The notes under the pieces: model-generated
Database searches by the model: none
Told to the model about the DNA's origin: nothing
The model's input: the letters and a program-made list of their open reading frames with translations, nothing else
DNA from: an uncultured Alphaproteobacteria bacterium
GTDB taxonomy: Bacteria > Pseudomonadota > Alphaproteobacteria > Caulobacterales > Caulobacteraceae
Assembly (NCBI GenBank): GCA_937920085.1
Contig: CALETE010000040.1
Location: 1-64,000, forward strand
Reading direction: 5' to 3'
DNA: 64,000 nucleotides
Shown: piece by piece, positions 32,607 through 41,626 of the stretch
Numbering within the stretch: the stretch's first letter is position 1
How the letters are laid out: every line of letters starts with the position of its first letter
Made by a program: the position numbers and the translations under genes

Positions 32607-33452
32607 TTAGCGTACCGCATGTATAGCCTGCAAAGTCTTCAGAAGGTCCTTAGCCGAATCCAGGGGTAGGCAACTGGGGCCATCGCACAGGGCGCGATCT
32701 GGATCTGGGTGGAACTCCAGGAACACGCCGTCAACACCTGCCGCTACGGCGGCCTTGGCCAGGATGGGCACCCCAGACCGACGCCCGCCGGTCGATGCGC
32801 CATTAGACTTGGGATTTGCTCCCGGAAGCTGCACAGCATGGGTGGCATCCATGGTCACGGGAGCCCCAAGGTTTTGCATTTCCTCAATGCCGAGCATATC
32901 GACGACCAGGTTGTTATAGCCAAATGACGCTCCTCTTTCACAAAGGATCGTCATATCTTCGCCGACGGCTTCCTTAATTTTATCAAGGATATTGCGGCAA
33001 TCCCAAGGTGCCAGAAACTGACCCTTTTTCACATGAAGGAGGCCTCCAGCTGCTTGGGTAGCCTTGGCTGTGGCGATGACCAGATCGGTCTGTCGGCACA
33101 GAAAGGCTGGAATTTGGACAAGATCAGCAACACTGGCGATGGCTTCAGCCTGATCGATCTCGTGAATATCTGTGCAGATCGGAACATCGAACTCGGCCTT
33201 AATGGCCCGAAGAATTTCCAGCCCAGCTTCAAGGCCTGGCCCGCGATAACTATGGATCGAAGATCTGTTGGCCTTATCGAAGCTCGCCTTGAAGACATAG
33301 GGTAGACCCAGCGCCTCAGTCGCATCCTTTAACGTGCGGGCCGTCAGGCGCGCGAGTTCCAAGTCCTCAATCACATTGATCCCAGCAATGATCATCAAGG
33401 GCTGGGCCGTCCCAATCGACATGTTCCACTTTGGCAGGCTCAGTACAGCCAT
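32607..33452 (-). CDS. kdsA: 3-deoxy-8-phosphooctulonate synthase
   Basis: A 281-aa KDO8P synthase condensing arabinose 5-phosphate and PEP for LPS core. Motifs FKASFDKANRSSIHSYRGPG, KKGQFLAPWD and DATHAVQLPG are present. Residue 26 in IIAGINVIED is Asn, where metal-dependent enzymes have Cys, so this is the metal-independent class. It is the first gene of the kdsA-hldE-hldD operon and is divergent from the cysteine synthase gene. Confidence 0.95.
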   Translation of the reverse strand: MAVLSLPKWNMSIGTAQPLMIIAGINVIEDLELARLTARTLKDATEALGLPYVFKASFDKANRSSIHSYRGPGLEAGLEILRAIKAEFDVPICTDIHEIDQAEAIASVADLVQIPAFLCRQTDLVIATAKATQAAGGLLHVKKGQFLAPWDCRNILDKIKEAVGEDMTILCERGASFGYNNLVVDMLGIEEMQNLGAPVTMDATHAVQLPGANPKSNGASTGGRRSGVPILAKAAVAAGVDGVFLEFHPDPDRALCDGPSCLPLDSAKDLLKTLQAIHAVR

Positions 33453-33593
33453 GGGTCTTGATCCTTTTTGGGTCGCGTCGTGGCCTTAAGTGGCCCGCGC
33501 CTTGCCTGATCACAAGTCAGAAATCGCTCAGGAAAGCGGTTCGTATTGCGCGCCCCCTGTTCGGAGCCGAATGAAGGCCCTAGATAGAGGACC

Positions 33594-34592
33594 ATGACCA
33601 TTTCGCGAAATGTCCTGGAGGCCATTGGCTCCACTCCGCTCATCCGCCTTAACCGCGCAAGCGCGGTGACGGGATGCGAGATTTTAGGCAAGGCGGAATT
33701 CATGAACCCCGGAGCCTCGGTGAAGGACCGTGCCGCGCTCTACATTGTGCGTGACGCTGAAAGCCGCGGCCTCCTCCGCCCTGGAGGCCGGATTGTCGAA
33801 GGAACAGCCGGCAATACTGGTATTGGCCTAGCTATGGTCGCCAAGGCCCTGGGCTATAAGACAACGATCGTCATTCCCCGGACCCAGAGTCAGGAAAAGA
33901 AAGATGCCATCCGCCTGCTGGGTGCCGACCTGGTTGAGGTGGATGCCCTGCCCTACTCCAACCCCGATAATTATGTTCGCTACTCTGGACGACTGGCGGA
34001 GGCCCTGAACGCAAAGGAACCCGGCGGTGCCATCTGGGCGAACCAGTTCGACAATGTGGCAAACCGGCTGGCCCACTTTGAAACCACGGGCCCGGAGATC
34101 TGGGATCAGACAGACGGCAAGATCGACGGCTTTATCTGCGCTGTCGGCTCAGGTGGAACCCTTGCCGGGGTCGCCCAGGCCCTGAGAGCTCGCAATCCTA
34201 GGGTCCAGATTGGCCTTGCCGATCCCATGGGCGCAGCTTTGTTTAATTATTACGCCCATGGCGAACTTAAGGCAGAAGGCGGTTCGATCAGCGAGGGCAT
34301 TGGCCAGGGCCGGATCACCGCCAATCTGGAAGGCCTGTCCATTGATCGCCCCTATCAGATTGATGACGTTGAAATGCTTCAGGTCATTTACGACCTCATG
34401 GAGCACGAGGGTCTGGTCATGGGTGGCTCCACTGGCGTGAATGTCGCAGGGGCGATCCGTCTGGCCAAGGATCTGGGCCCTGGGCACACCATTGTGACCA
34501 TCCTCTGCGACCAGGGTGCCCGCTATCAGAGTAAGATCTTCAACCCCGATTTCCTGAGGGAGCGAGGTCTTCCCACCCCGCCATGGCTATGA
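33594..34592 (+). CDS. cysK: Cysteine synthase family PLP enzyme
   Basis: A 332-aa beta-replacing PLP enzyme that makes cysteine from O-acetylserine and sulfide. The PLP lysine is Lys44 in NPGASVKDRAA, the substrate loop is EGTAGNTGIGLA, and the PLP-phosphate loop is GSGGTLAG. The ATG at 33594 is the first in frame after the promoter region. The sulfurtransferase gene overlaps its end by 10 bp. A related O-acetylserine- or phosphoserine-dependent enzyme is possible, but neighbours support cysteine metabolism. Confidence 0.88.
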   Translation: MTISRNVLEAIGSTPLIRLNRASAVTGCEILGKAEFMNPGASVKDRAALYIVRDAESRGLLRPGGRIVEGTAGNTGIGLAMVAKALGYKTTIVIPRTQSQEKKDAIRLLGADLVEVDALPYSNPDNYVRYSGRLAEALNAKEPGGAIWANQFDNVANRLAHFETTGPEIWDQTDGKIDGFICAVGSGGTLAGVAQALRARNPRVQIGLADPMGAALFNYYAHGELKAEGGSISEGIGQGRITANLEGLSIDRPYQIDDVEMLQVIYDLMEHEGLVMGGSTGVNVAGAIRLAKDLGPGHTIVTILCDQGARYQSKIFNPDFLRERGLPTPPWL

Positions 34593-35428
34593 CCGCACCG
34601 CTCGTCTCTACCGCCTGGCTTGCGGAACGTCTGGGTGACACCACCCTTCGGATTGTGGATGGAAGCTGGTGGATGCCGGCTGAAGCCAGGTCGGGCGAGG
34701 CCGAGTTTCTGGAGCGACACATTCCAGGTGCAGTCTTCTTCGACATTGATGCCATTGCCGACAAGACTGTGGACTTACCTCATATGCTTCCGAGCCCGGA
34801 AGCCTTTGCGGACGCCGTTGGTGAGCTTGGTCTGAGCCGGGATGCAACCATCGTCGCCTACGACACCTTTGGCATTCGCGCCGCCGCCAGAGTTTGGTGG
34901 GAACTCAGAGCTATGGGCTTTGATAAGGTTCATGTGCTCGATGGCGGCTTAAAAACCTGGATTGCCGAAGGTCGCCCCTTGGAAACGGGCCCTGCCGCGC
35001 CGAGGCCCGTTTCGGTTACCCCTAATTATAGGTCAGACCTGGTTCGAAATTCCGCTCAGGTGCTCGAGGCGCTTGAGACACGAACAGAACAGCTGGTGGA
35101 CGCCAGAGCGGGCGCACGGTTCCGTGGCGAGGCTCCCGAGCCCCGGGCTGGACTTCGCGCTGGCCACATGCCTGGAGCCCTGAATACGCCTTTCGACACC
35201 CTGGTGAATGCAGATGGCACGATGAAATCACCACAGGCTTTAAGCGACGTCTTTCATTTGGCAGGGGTCGATTTGGATGCCCCGATTGTCACGACCTGTG
35301 GATCTGGCGTTACGGCATCGGTGATTGCTCTGGCGCTTGCGACTCTTGGCAGGGAAGCTGCGGTTTATGACGGGTCATGGACTGAGTGGGGTGGGCTGCC
35401 AGACGTACCCGTGGTTACCGGTGCCTAA
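34583..35428 (+). CDS. sseA: 3-mercaptopyruvate sulfurtransferase
   Basis: A 281-aa two-rhodanese-domain enzyme. The catalytic Cys239 lies in the CGSGVTA loop, which is the mercaptopyruvate rather than thiosulfate form (CRKGVTA). The inactive N-terminal rhodanese domain covers residues 5-130 (FLERHIPGAVFFDIDAI). It moves sulfur from mercaptopyruvate, a cysteine breakdown product, to thiol acceptors. Overlap with the cysteine synthase gene suggests one operon for cysteine formation and sulfur use. Confidence 0.9.
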   Translation: MAMTAPLVSTAWLAERLGDTTLRIVDGSWWMPAEARSGEAEFLERHIPGAVFFDIDAIADKTVDLPHMLPSPEAFADAVGELGLSRDATIVAYDTFGIRAAARVWWELRAMGFDKVHVLDGGLKTWIAEGRPLETGPAAPRPVSVTPNYRSDLVRNSAQVLEALETRTEQLVDARAGARFRGEAPEPRAGLRAGHMPGALNTPFDTLVNADGTMKSPQALSDVFHLAGVDLDAPIVTTCGSGVTASVIALALATLGREAAVYDGSWTEWGGLPDVPVVTGA

Positions 35429-36525
35429 CGGATCGGTGGGGCATAGAGAATTCCTGGCTGTGGCGCATTCCAAAGGGCGTTGACCCCGCGACCCAATTTT
35501 AGATCTGATCCGTCGCCGACATTGCGTTTGAAGATTTCGTCATAGGCACCGACTTCTGTCACCACCTTGAGAGCCCAGCCTGGCTTCAGGTCCAGTAAGA
35601 TACCAAAATTACCGTCCGTCCCCAGCAGCCGCCGAACGCGCGGATCGGGGCTATTTTGTGCGAGGCTATTGGCGGTCTTTTGGGTCACCTTGAGTTCCTC
35701 AGCTACAATGGTCGCAAAAATCGTCCAGCGGACAATATCGGTCCAAACCGGATCGGTCTGACGCACAACCGGTCCTAAGGGCTCTTTTGAAATAACGTCG
35801 GGCAGGATTTCATAGGCCGTCGGCGTGTTCATGATCGATCGCGATGAAGCCAGGGCCGAGACATCGGCGGTAAAGGCATCACAGCCATCGGCCTGATACT
35901 TCGCCCGTGCCGCTGCGTCGTCTGCCACAAGGACTTCGCGATAGGTCAAACCGCGAGCCCGAAAATAGTCGGCGAGATTGCCTTGGCTGGCCGTGCCTTC
36001 CTGCACACAGATGCGAGCCTGATTCAGCTCCCCGGCACTGGAGAGGTTGAGGGACTTTGCCACCAAAAATCCCTGACCGTCATAATACGTCGTCGCAGGA
36101 AAATCGAAGCCGAGACCCGCGTCCCGCTCCATGGTCCAGGAGACATTGCGAGCCAGGACATCAATCTGCCCTGCGGCCAGCGTGCGAAACCGGTTGTCCA
36201 CCGAGACTGGCAGAAACCGAACGGCCTTTGCATCACCAAGCGTTGCCGCGGCGATGGCACGACAAAAATCCACATCAAAGCCCCGCCAATGTCCTTGGGG
36301 GTCAGGATAGGCAAACCCGGCAAGGCCAGGGTTCACACCACAAATAAGGTATCCGCGCTTGCGAATGCTGGTCAGGGTCGGGCTAATCTTTGGCTTGGGT
36401 TTAGGGCCATCAGTCCTAACCTCCGCCGGAGAAAGGGTCTCCGAAGGTTCACCCGATTGGGAAAACTTTGAACAGGCCCCAAGTGATAGGGATAACGCTG
36501 CGAGCAAAAGGACTAGCCGTCGCAT
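35425..36525 (-). CDS. Polar amino-acid ABC transporter binding lipoprotein (orphan)
   Basis: A 366-aa periplasmic binding protein with a lipoprotein signal (LLLAALSLSLGAC, lipobox Cys18). It follows the AapJ/general L-amino-acid pattern: IRKRGYLICGVNPGLAGFAY, RGFDVDFCRAIAAA, VSWTMERDAG, DAFTADVSALAS. No permease or ATPase gene is adjacent, so it must use another transporter or act as a sensor. Its setting between sulfurtransferase and cystathionine lyase genes suggests cystine or a related sulfur amino acid as ligand, which is inference. It overlaps the sulfurtransferase gene tail to tail by 4 bp. Confidence 0.88.
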   Translation of the reverse strand: MRRLVLLLAALSLSLGACSKFSQSGEPSETLSPAEVRTDGPKPKPKISPTLTSIRKRGYLICGVNPGLAGFAYPDPQGHWRGFDVDFCRAIAAATLGDAKAVRFLPVSVDNRFRTLAAGQIDVLARNVSWTMERDAGLGFDFPATTYYDGQGFLVAKSLNLSSAGELNQARICVQEGTASQGNLADYFRARGLTYREVLVADDAAARAKYQADGCDAFTADVSALASSRSIMNTPTAYEILPDVISKEPLGPVVRQTDPVWTDIVRWTIFATIVAEELKVTQKTANSLAQNSPDPRVRRLLGTDGNFGILLDLKPGWALKVVTEVGAYDEIFKRNVGDGSDLKLGRGVNALWNAPQPGILYAPPIR

Positions 36526-36609
36526 GTTTGCCTCCTTGATCCGGGCCCCAGCGAGGCTCTAAGTGTATTGGGCAGTTTCGCCCGTGTTTATTGTGACCCG
36601 TCAAGCGGC

Positions 36610-37779
36610 ATGGCTGAAGATACGCGATTGATCCACGCAGGACACGATCCGCAGACAGAGAAGCCACCCTCCGTCACGGTGTCGCCGGTCATCCAGAAAG
36701 GCTCAACGGTCCTCCTGCCCAATGCGGCGGCACTGTATGAGGACGACGCCTACATAACCTATGGTCGCCAGGGACTTGCGACCCAAGATAGTTTGAAAAA
36801 CGGGCTCATGGCGCTGGAAAACGCCACAGGGGTAGAGCTCTATCCCTCGGGTCTAGCGGCCCTCACCGGTGCCATGCTGGCCGTGTTGAAGTCTGGCGAT
36901 GAAGTGCTGGTCACCGACAATATTTATAAGCCGACCCGCCGTTTCTGCGACAAGGTGCTTGCGCAGTTCGGCATCTCCACACGCTATTTTGACCCAAGCC
37001 AAAGTGCCGAAGACCTGGTTGGTGGTGCCGCATCAAATGTGCGCCTCATCGTCATGGAAAGCCCCGGCTCCTTGAGCTTTGAAATGCAGGACATGACTGC
37101 GGTGGCCAAGCTGGCCCGCGCCCGCGGCGTGCTGACCATGGTGGATAACACTTGGGGCGCTGGGTATTTTTACAAGCCCCTGGATCATGGGATCGACATC
37201 TCTGTCCAAGCCCTCACCAAGTATGTGGGTGGCCATTCCGATGTGTTTATGGGCTCGGCGGCAGCGAAGTCCCCAGAGGTCACCCAACTCCTGAGTGAGG
37301 GCGTGCTCAACCTAGGTTGGGCAGTGTCTCCTGAGGACGCCTATCAAATCTTGCGAGGCCTTCGGACTCTACCAACCCGCCTTGCCCGGCATGATGCCTC
37401 GGCGCGCAGGATCGCCGCCTGGTTGGCGAGCCGTCCTGAGGTCAAGGAAGTCCTTCACCCTGCGTTAGAGGCGGCTCCTGGTCATAAACTCTGGGCTCGG
37501 GACTTTTCCGGAGCCTGCGGTCTCTTCAGTTTTGTCCTGCACCCCGTTTCTCCGGCCGCCGTCAACGCCTTTCATGACGCCCTATCGATCTTTGGCCTGG
37601 GATTTTCCTGGGGCGGCTTTGAGAGTCTCGCCATACCGTGTGACCCTCAATTGGGGCTTAGATCCGTCCTCAAATCCTATGGCGGCCCCCTGGTGCGCTT
37701 GCATATTGGACTGGAAGACCCAGACGATTTGATCGCCGACCTTGAGGCCGGCTTTGCCGCGCTGGGCGCCACGCCCTGA
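36610..37779 (+). CDS. metC: Cystathionine beta-lyase
   Basis: A 389-aa PLP enzyme of the Cys/Met metabolism family, which cleaves cystathionine to homocysteine in methionine synthesis. Conserved segments are ITYGRQGLATQDSLKNGL, YPSGLAALTGAMLA, VDNTWGAGYFYKPLDHGIDI and the PLP lysine in LTKYVGGHSD. ATG at 36610 is chosen on family length; a TTG at 36568 is a weaker option. It faces away from the binding-lipoprotein gene and extends the sulfur amino-acid theme. Confidence 0.92.
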   Translation: MAEDTRLIHAGHDPQTEKPPSVTVSPVIQKGSTVLLPNAAALYEDDAYITYGRQGLATQDSLKNGLMALENATGVELYPSGLAALTGAMLAVLKSGDEVLVTDNIYKPTRRFCDKVLAQFGISTRYFDPSQSAEDLVGGAASNVRLIVMESPGSLSFEMQDMTAVAKLARARGVLTMVDNTWGAGYFYKPLDHGIDISVQALTKYVGGHSDVFMGSAAAKSPEVTQLLSEGVLNLGWAVSPEDAYQILRGLRTLPTRLARHDASARRIAAWLASRPEVKEVLHPALEAAPGHKLWARDFSGACGLFSFVLHPVSPAAVNAFHDALSIFGLGFSWGGFESLAIPCDPQLGLRSVLKSYGGPLVRLHIGLEDPDDLIADLEAGFAALGATP

Positions 37780-37834
37780 CCTCATCGACACCCCCACCCC
37801 AATCAAAACAAACCAAACCGTACGGGAGACTACC

Positions 37835-39241
37835 TTGGGACCTTTTCATCTGCTGATCGACGGCCAGCTAGAAGCTGGCGACTCCGAAATGTCTGTGATC
37901 AATCCAGCCAACGAAGAGATCCTGTCAGCCTGCCCACGCGCTTCGATGGCCCAACTTGATAAGGCTGTCGCCTCCGCAAAACGGGCCTTCCCGGCCTGGA
38001 GCGCCACGCCAATGGATGTGCGCCGCAAGGCACTATTGGCCATGGCAGACGCCATTCAGGCCGATGCCCCCAACCTTGCCCGACTCCTGACCCAGGAACA
38101 GGGTAAGCCCATAGGCGACGCCACGGGCGAGGTCTTTGGCTGTGCAGCCTTCTTCCGCTATTTCTCCAGCCTGGACCTGCCGGAAAAGGTCGTTGAAGAC
38201 TCGGCCGCACGCCGGGTGGTGTCCCGTCGGCGTCCTCTAGGTGTCGTGGCCGCCATTGTGCCGTGGAACTTTCCCCTAATCCTGATGGCCTTCAAAGTCC
38301 CCGCCGCTATTCTCGCCGGGAATACCGTGATCCTGAAGCCAGCCGCCACGACGCCTCTGTCGACCTTACGGATTGCCGAACTCGTCAAGGATTTGCTGCC
38401 CCCCGGCGTCCTCAATGTGATTTCCGACGCCAATGATCTGGGGGCTGCCATCACCTCCCACCCGGATATTCGCAAGGTCTCGTTCACCGGCTCTACTGAG
38501 ACCGGCAAGAAGGTAATGGCAGGGGCTGCGGAAGCCTTGAAGCGTATCACCCTGGAACTCGGCGGCAATGACGCCGCCATCGTGCTCGAAGGCAATGACC
38601 CCAAAGAAACCGCCCCGAAAATCTTTGCAGGTGCCTTCCAAAATTCGGGTCAGGTCTGCATCGCCATCAAGCGGGCCTATGTCCATGAGAGCATTTATGA
38701 CGCCATGTGCGACGAGTTGGCGAAGCTCGCTGACGCTGCGGTCATGGGTGATGGCTTGCAACAGGGGGTGACCCTGGGCCCCTTGCAGAACAAAACACAG
38801 TTCGAAAAGGTTCTAGGTCTGATTGAAGATGCCAAGTCCGATGGCAATATCATTGCGGGCGGCGGACGCGCAGAGGGCAAGGGCTATTTCATCCGGCCGA
38901 CCATTGTCCGGGACATCACAGACGGCTCGCGCCTGGTGGATGAAGAACAGTTCGGTCCCGTCCTGCCTGTCATCAAGATCAAGGACGGCGAGGATGCCCT
39001 GTCGCGGGCGAATGCCTCATCCTATGGCCTTGGTGGGTCGATCTGGTCGAAAGACCTAGATGCAGCCATGGATCTGGCCGGTCGCATGGATACCGGAACC
39101 GTTTGGATCAACAAGCACGCGGAACTGGCCCCAAACATCCCATTTGGCGGCGCCAAGCTATCAGGCATTGGCAACGAACTGGGCGAAGAAGGCCTCGCAG
39201 AATTCACCCAGATGCACGTGATCAATATGGCCAAGGCCTAA
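37835..39241 (+). CDS. NAD(P)-dependent aldehyde dehydrogenase
   Basis: A 468-aa ALDH superfamily enzyme oxidising an aldehyde to the acid. The TTG start at 37835 has GGGAGA at proper spacing and gives MGPFHLLIDGQ. Catalytic Glu241 (LELGGND) and Cys275 (NSGQVCIAIKR) are present, as are PWNFPL and the FTGSTETGKK cofactor region. The substrate is not predictable; the sequence is of the general succinate-semialdehyde/betaine-aldehyde-like branch. It follows metC by 55 bp and ends before a hairpin shared with the kinase gene on the other strand. Confidence 0.9.
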   Translation: MGPFHLLIDGQLEAGDSEMSVINPANEEILSACPRASMAQLDKAVASAKRAFPAWSATPMDVRRKALLAMADAIQADAPNLARLLTQEQGKPIGDATGEVFGCAAFFRYFSSLDLPEKVVEDSAARRVVSRRRPLGVVAAIVPWNFPLILMAFKVPAAILAGNTVILKPAATTPLSTLRIAELVKDLLPPGVLNVISDANDLGAAITSHPDIRKVSFTGSTETGKKVMAGAAEALKRITLELGGNDAAIVLEGNDPKETAPKIFAGAFQNSGQVCIAIKRAYVHESIYDAMCDELAKLADAAVMGDGLQQGVTLGPLQNKTQFEKVLGLIEDAKSDGNIIAGGGRAEGKGYFIRPTIVRDITDGSRLVDEEQFGPVLPVIKIKDGEDALSRANASSYGLGGSIWSKDLDAAMDLAGRMDTGTVWINKHAELAPNIPFGGAKLSGIGNELGEEGLAEFTQMHVINMAKA

Positions 39242-39249
39242 ACTTCGGT

Positions 39250-39275
39250 GGCGAGCGGAGGAAACGCCGCTCGCC
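39250..39275. terminator. Convergent-gene hairpin
   Basis: GGCGAGCGG and CCGCTCGCC form a 9-bp stem 8 bp after the aldehyde dehydrogenase stop, in the gap between two convergent genes. T-rich flanks are weak (ATTCACATTCT to the right, ACCGAAGTTT on the other strand), so it may serve both directions modestly. Confidence 0.5.
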
Positions 39276-39326
39276 ATTCACATTCTATCGGTGATTTGAA
39301 ATAGCGCGTCCCGCTAAGCTGAAACC

Positions 39327-41456
39327 TCAGGCCGCTCGGGATACATTCAAGGCGTCGATTGCCTCCTCATAATCTTCGGCGTTAGCGACCGCCTGGATCA
39401 CCCGCAAGACGTTACTGATCTCAATCGGCTTGACGAGGACGTCGTTCATGCCGACTGCAAAATAGGTTTCAACCTGGTGCGTCATAGCGTTCGCGGTCAA
39501 GGCCACGATTGGCACTGGACTACGCCCCGTTTCAATCTCCAGTTCGCGTATCTGACGCACAGCCGACGGGCCGTCTAGAATAGGCATCTGAACATCCATG
39601 AGGATTAAATCCCAATCCTGAGCCCGCCACCGCTCGACGGCTTTCTGTCCATCTTCAACGATCGTTACGGACAGATCGAACTGAGCCAGCAGAGTCTTCA
39701 GAACCAGTTGGTTGTTGGGATTGTCTTCAGCAGCCAAAATCTTGAAGGTCGGAATGGCCTCAAACGATCCCTTAGTCTCAGTCTCTGGGGATTGGAGAAC
39801 CGCAACGGTTTCGGCGCGCTCTAAGGGCAGCAGAACTTCAAAAGTCGTACCCAAGCCTGGTCGACTGGTCACTGTAACAGACCCGCCCATAGCGGTGCAC
39901 AGGTCCCGGGTGATCGCCAGCCCCAGTCCCGAACCCCCATATTTCCGTGTGATAGAAGAGTCCGCCTGCACAAAACGGTCGAAGATACCCACGAGCCGAT
40001 CGGAAGCGATCCCCGCACCGGTATCCGAGACACGAAAGACAACCTGCTCATCCCGCTGGTCAATCGACACACGGACTTCACCCTGATCCGTAAACTTGAC
40101 CGCATTGGAGACTAGATTGTGGATGATCTGCCTCACCCGCGTAGGGTCGCCGATATAGGTACCGCAGGCTGCAGGATGGACGGCGAGATTGAAAGATAAC
40201 CCCTTGCTATGGGCATTACCGGTAAAGGCTCCAAAGGCACCTAGAGCCAGCTCCTCTAGGTCGAAGGGTTTAGGCTCAAGCACGAGCATACCGGCTTCAA
40301 TCTTCGACAGATCAAGAACATCATTGAGAATCGACAACAGAGATTCCCCCGATTGCCGTATGATGGCGAGGTGCTCCCTTTGAACCGGCGAGAGGGATCC
40401 ACGGTTCATAACCTGAGCCATTCCCAGCACACCGTTCAATGGCGTTCTGATCTCGTGGCTCATAACTGCCAAGAATTCACTTTTGGCATATGAGGCCGCA
40501 TTCGCAGCATTGGCAGCATCCATCAGGCGTTTAGTTTGCCTCCGATCTCGCCAGATTGTGAGCGCCGGTGCCGCCAGCAAAATAAGCATCAGAACAGCAA
40601 GTGATGGTGCCACGACCCAGGCGAGATCCTGAGTGGGATGATCATAGTCCCAACTAAATCTTACGACGTCGCGACCTTCGCTATCCTTCAGAATAGCTGT
40701 GGCGGATTGGTGCACATTCGCGTCGAAAGGCGCCACTTCGACGTGCGGCCTCTTGATCAGAAAAGTATCCCTGAGCCATTTAATATAAGCGTCATCAATG
40801 GGTTGCACCGCAATGACGATGGGCGCGAGGCTGGAGGTTGGAAGCGTTTTACCGAAGTCAGGCTGGACGAGGCTTGCCGAGATCACAACAGGCGTATTAG
40901 CCATGGCCACGACGTCGGTCTCATTGATCGGTTTAGAGATCATTTCACCTTGGGCCGGCTTAACCACAAAGGGCCCACGTCTCGCCTCGCGAACGCGAAG
41001 GGTCCGAACGAGACCGCCAATCGCCCTATTGAGCGACGCCGGTGTCTGAGCACGAACCGGCTTGCCATCGACCCAGGCACCCATCACCTGACCGCGTCCC
41101 GAGATTAAATAGACCTCACGAACCGAGCAGGTGGTTGATAGGTATTGGACGATATTTGTAGAGGCCCAAGTCGGATCAAAGCGCCGTTCAAGATGAGCTA
41201 CAGCTTCGTCCCAGAGCGTCTGCGGTACGATGCAGTCCTTGAGAGCGGCTTGTTTAAGAACGAGCCCATTGGAGACAAGCGCGCCTTCATGTTGGGCAGC
41301 GACACTGTCAATCCTGCTGGCCGCACTGACGAGGCCTATACCCAGGGCCGCCTTCGCTAGGACTGTAGCGGCAACGATCAGGATGACGGTCGTTTCAGAA
41401 CCGTTGAACCGCCAGAATGGGAAACCGAAGCGTTTTTCAGTTGGCGCAATTGCCAT
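39327..41456 (-). CDS. CHASE4-type hybrid histidine kinase
   Basis: A 709-aa membrane sensor. A helix at residues 22-45 and another at about 280-300 flank a periplasmic sensor with the CHASE4 pattern (TLWDEAVAHLERRFDPTW). The cytosolic part has a HisKA domain with phospho-His334 in SHEIRTPLNG, an HATPase domain (NAVKFTDQGE, DTGAGI, GGSGLGLAI) and a C-terminal receiver with Asp621 (LILMDVQMPILDG). There is no adjacent response regulator gene, so it likely feeds a phosphotransfer protein encoded elsewhere. The signal sensed is unknown. Confidence 0.9.
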   Translation of the reverse strand: MAIAPTEKRFGFPFWRFNGSETTVILIVAATVLAKAALGIGLVSAASRIDSVAAQHEGALVSNGLVLKQAALKDCIVPQTLWDEAVAHLERRFDPTWASTNIVQYLSTTCSVREVYLISGRGQVMGAWVDGKPVRAQTPASLNRAIGGLVRTLRVREARRGPFVVKPAQGEMISKPINETDVVAMANTPVVISASLVQPDFGKTLPTSSLAPIVIAVQPIDDAYIKWLRDTFLIKRPHVEVAPFDANVHQSATAILKDSEGRDVVRFSWDYDHPTQDLAWVVAPSLAVLMLILLAAPALTIWRDRRQTKRLMDAANAANAASYAKSEFLAVMSHEIRTPLNGVLGMAQVMNRGSLSPVQREHLAIIRQSGESLLSILNDVLDLSKIEAGMLVLEPKPFDLEELALGAFGAFTGNAHSKGLSFNLAVHPAACGTYIGDPTRVRQIIHNLVSNAVKFTDQGEVRVSIDQRDEQVVFRVSDTGAGIASDRLVGIFDRFVQADSSITRKYGGSGLGLAITRDLCTAMGGSVTVTSRPGLGTTFEVLLPLERAETVAVLQSPETETKGSFEAIPTFKILAAEDNPNNQLVLKTLLAQFDLSVTIVEDGQKAVERWRAQDWDLILMDVQMPILDGPSAVRQIRELEIETGRSPVPIVALTANAMTHQVETYFAVGMNDVLVKPIEISNVLRVIQAVANAEDYEEAIDALNVSRAA

Positions 41457-41626
41457 CGCCTTACCCCCATTCTCACACTATGAAAAATAGAGGCAAAGCG
41501 TGAGCAAATCTTTACCAACGAGGCCGCGGGGACGCTCTGGTTCGAATTCGGCGGCACGGCGATGACACCCAAATCCATCGTCCAGCGACACCGGGAATTT
41601 GCTCCAAAACTACTGAAGCGGGATGC

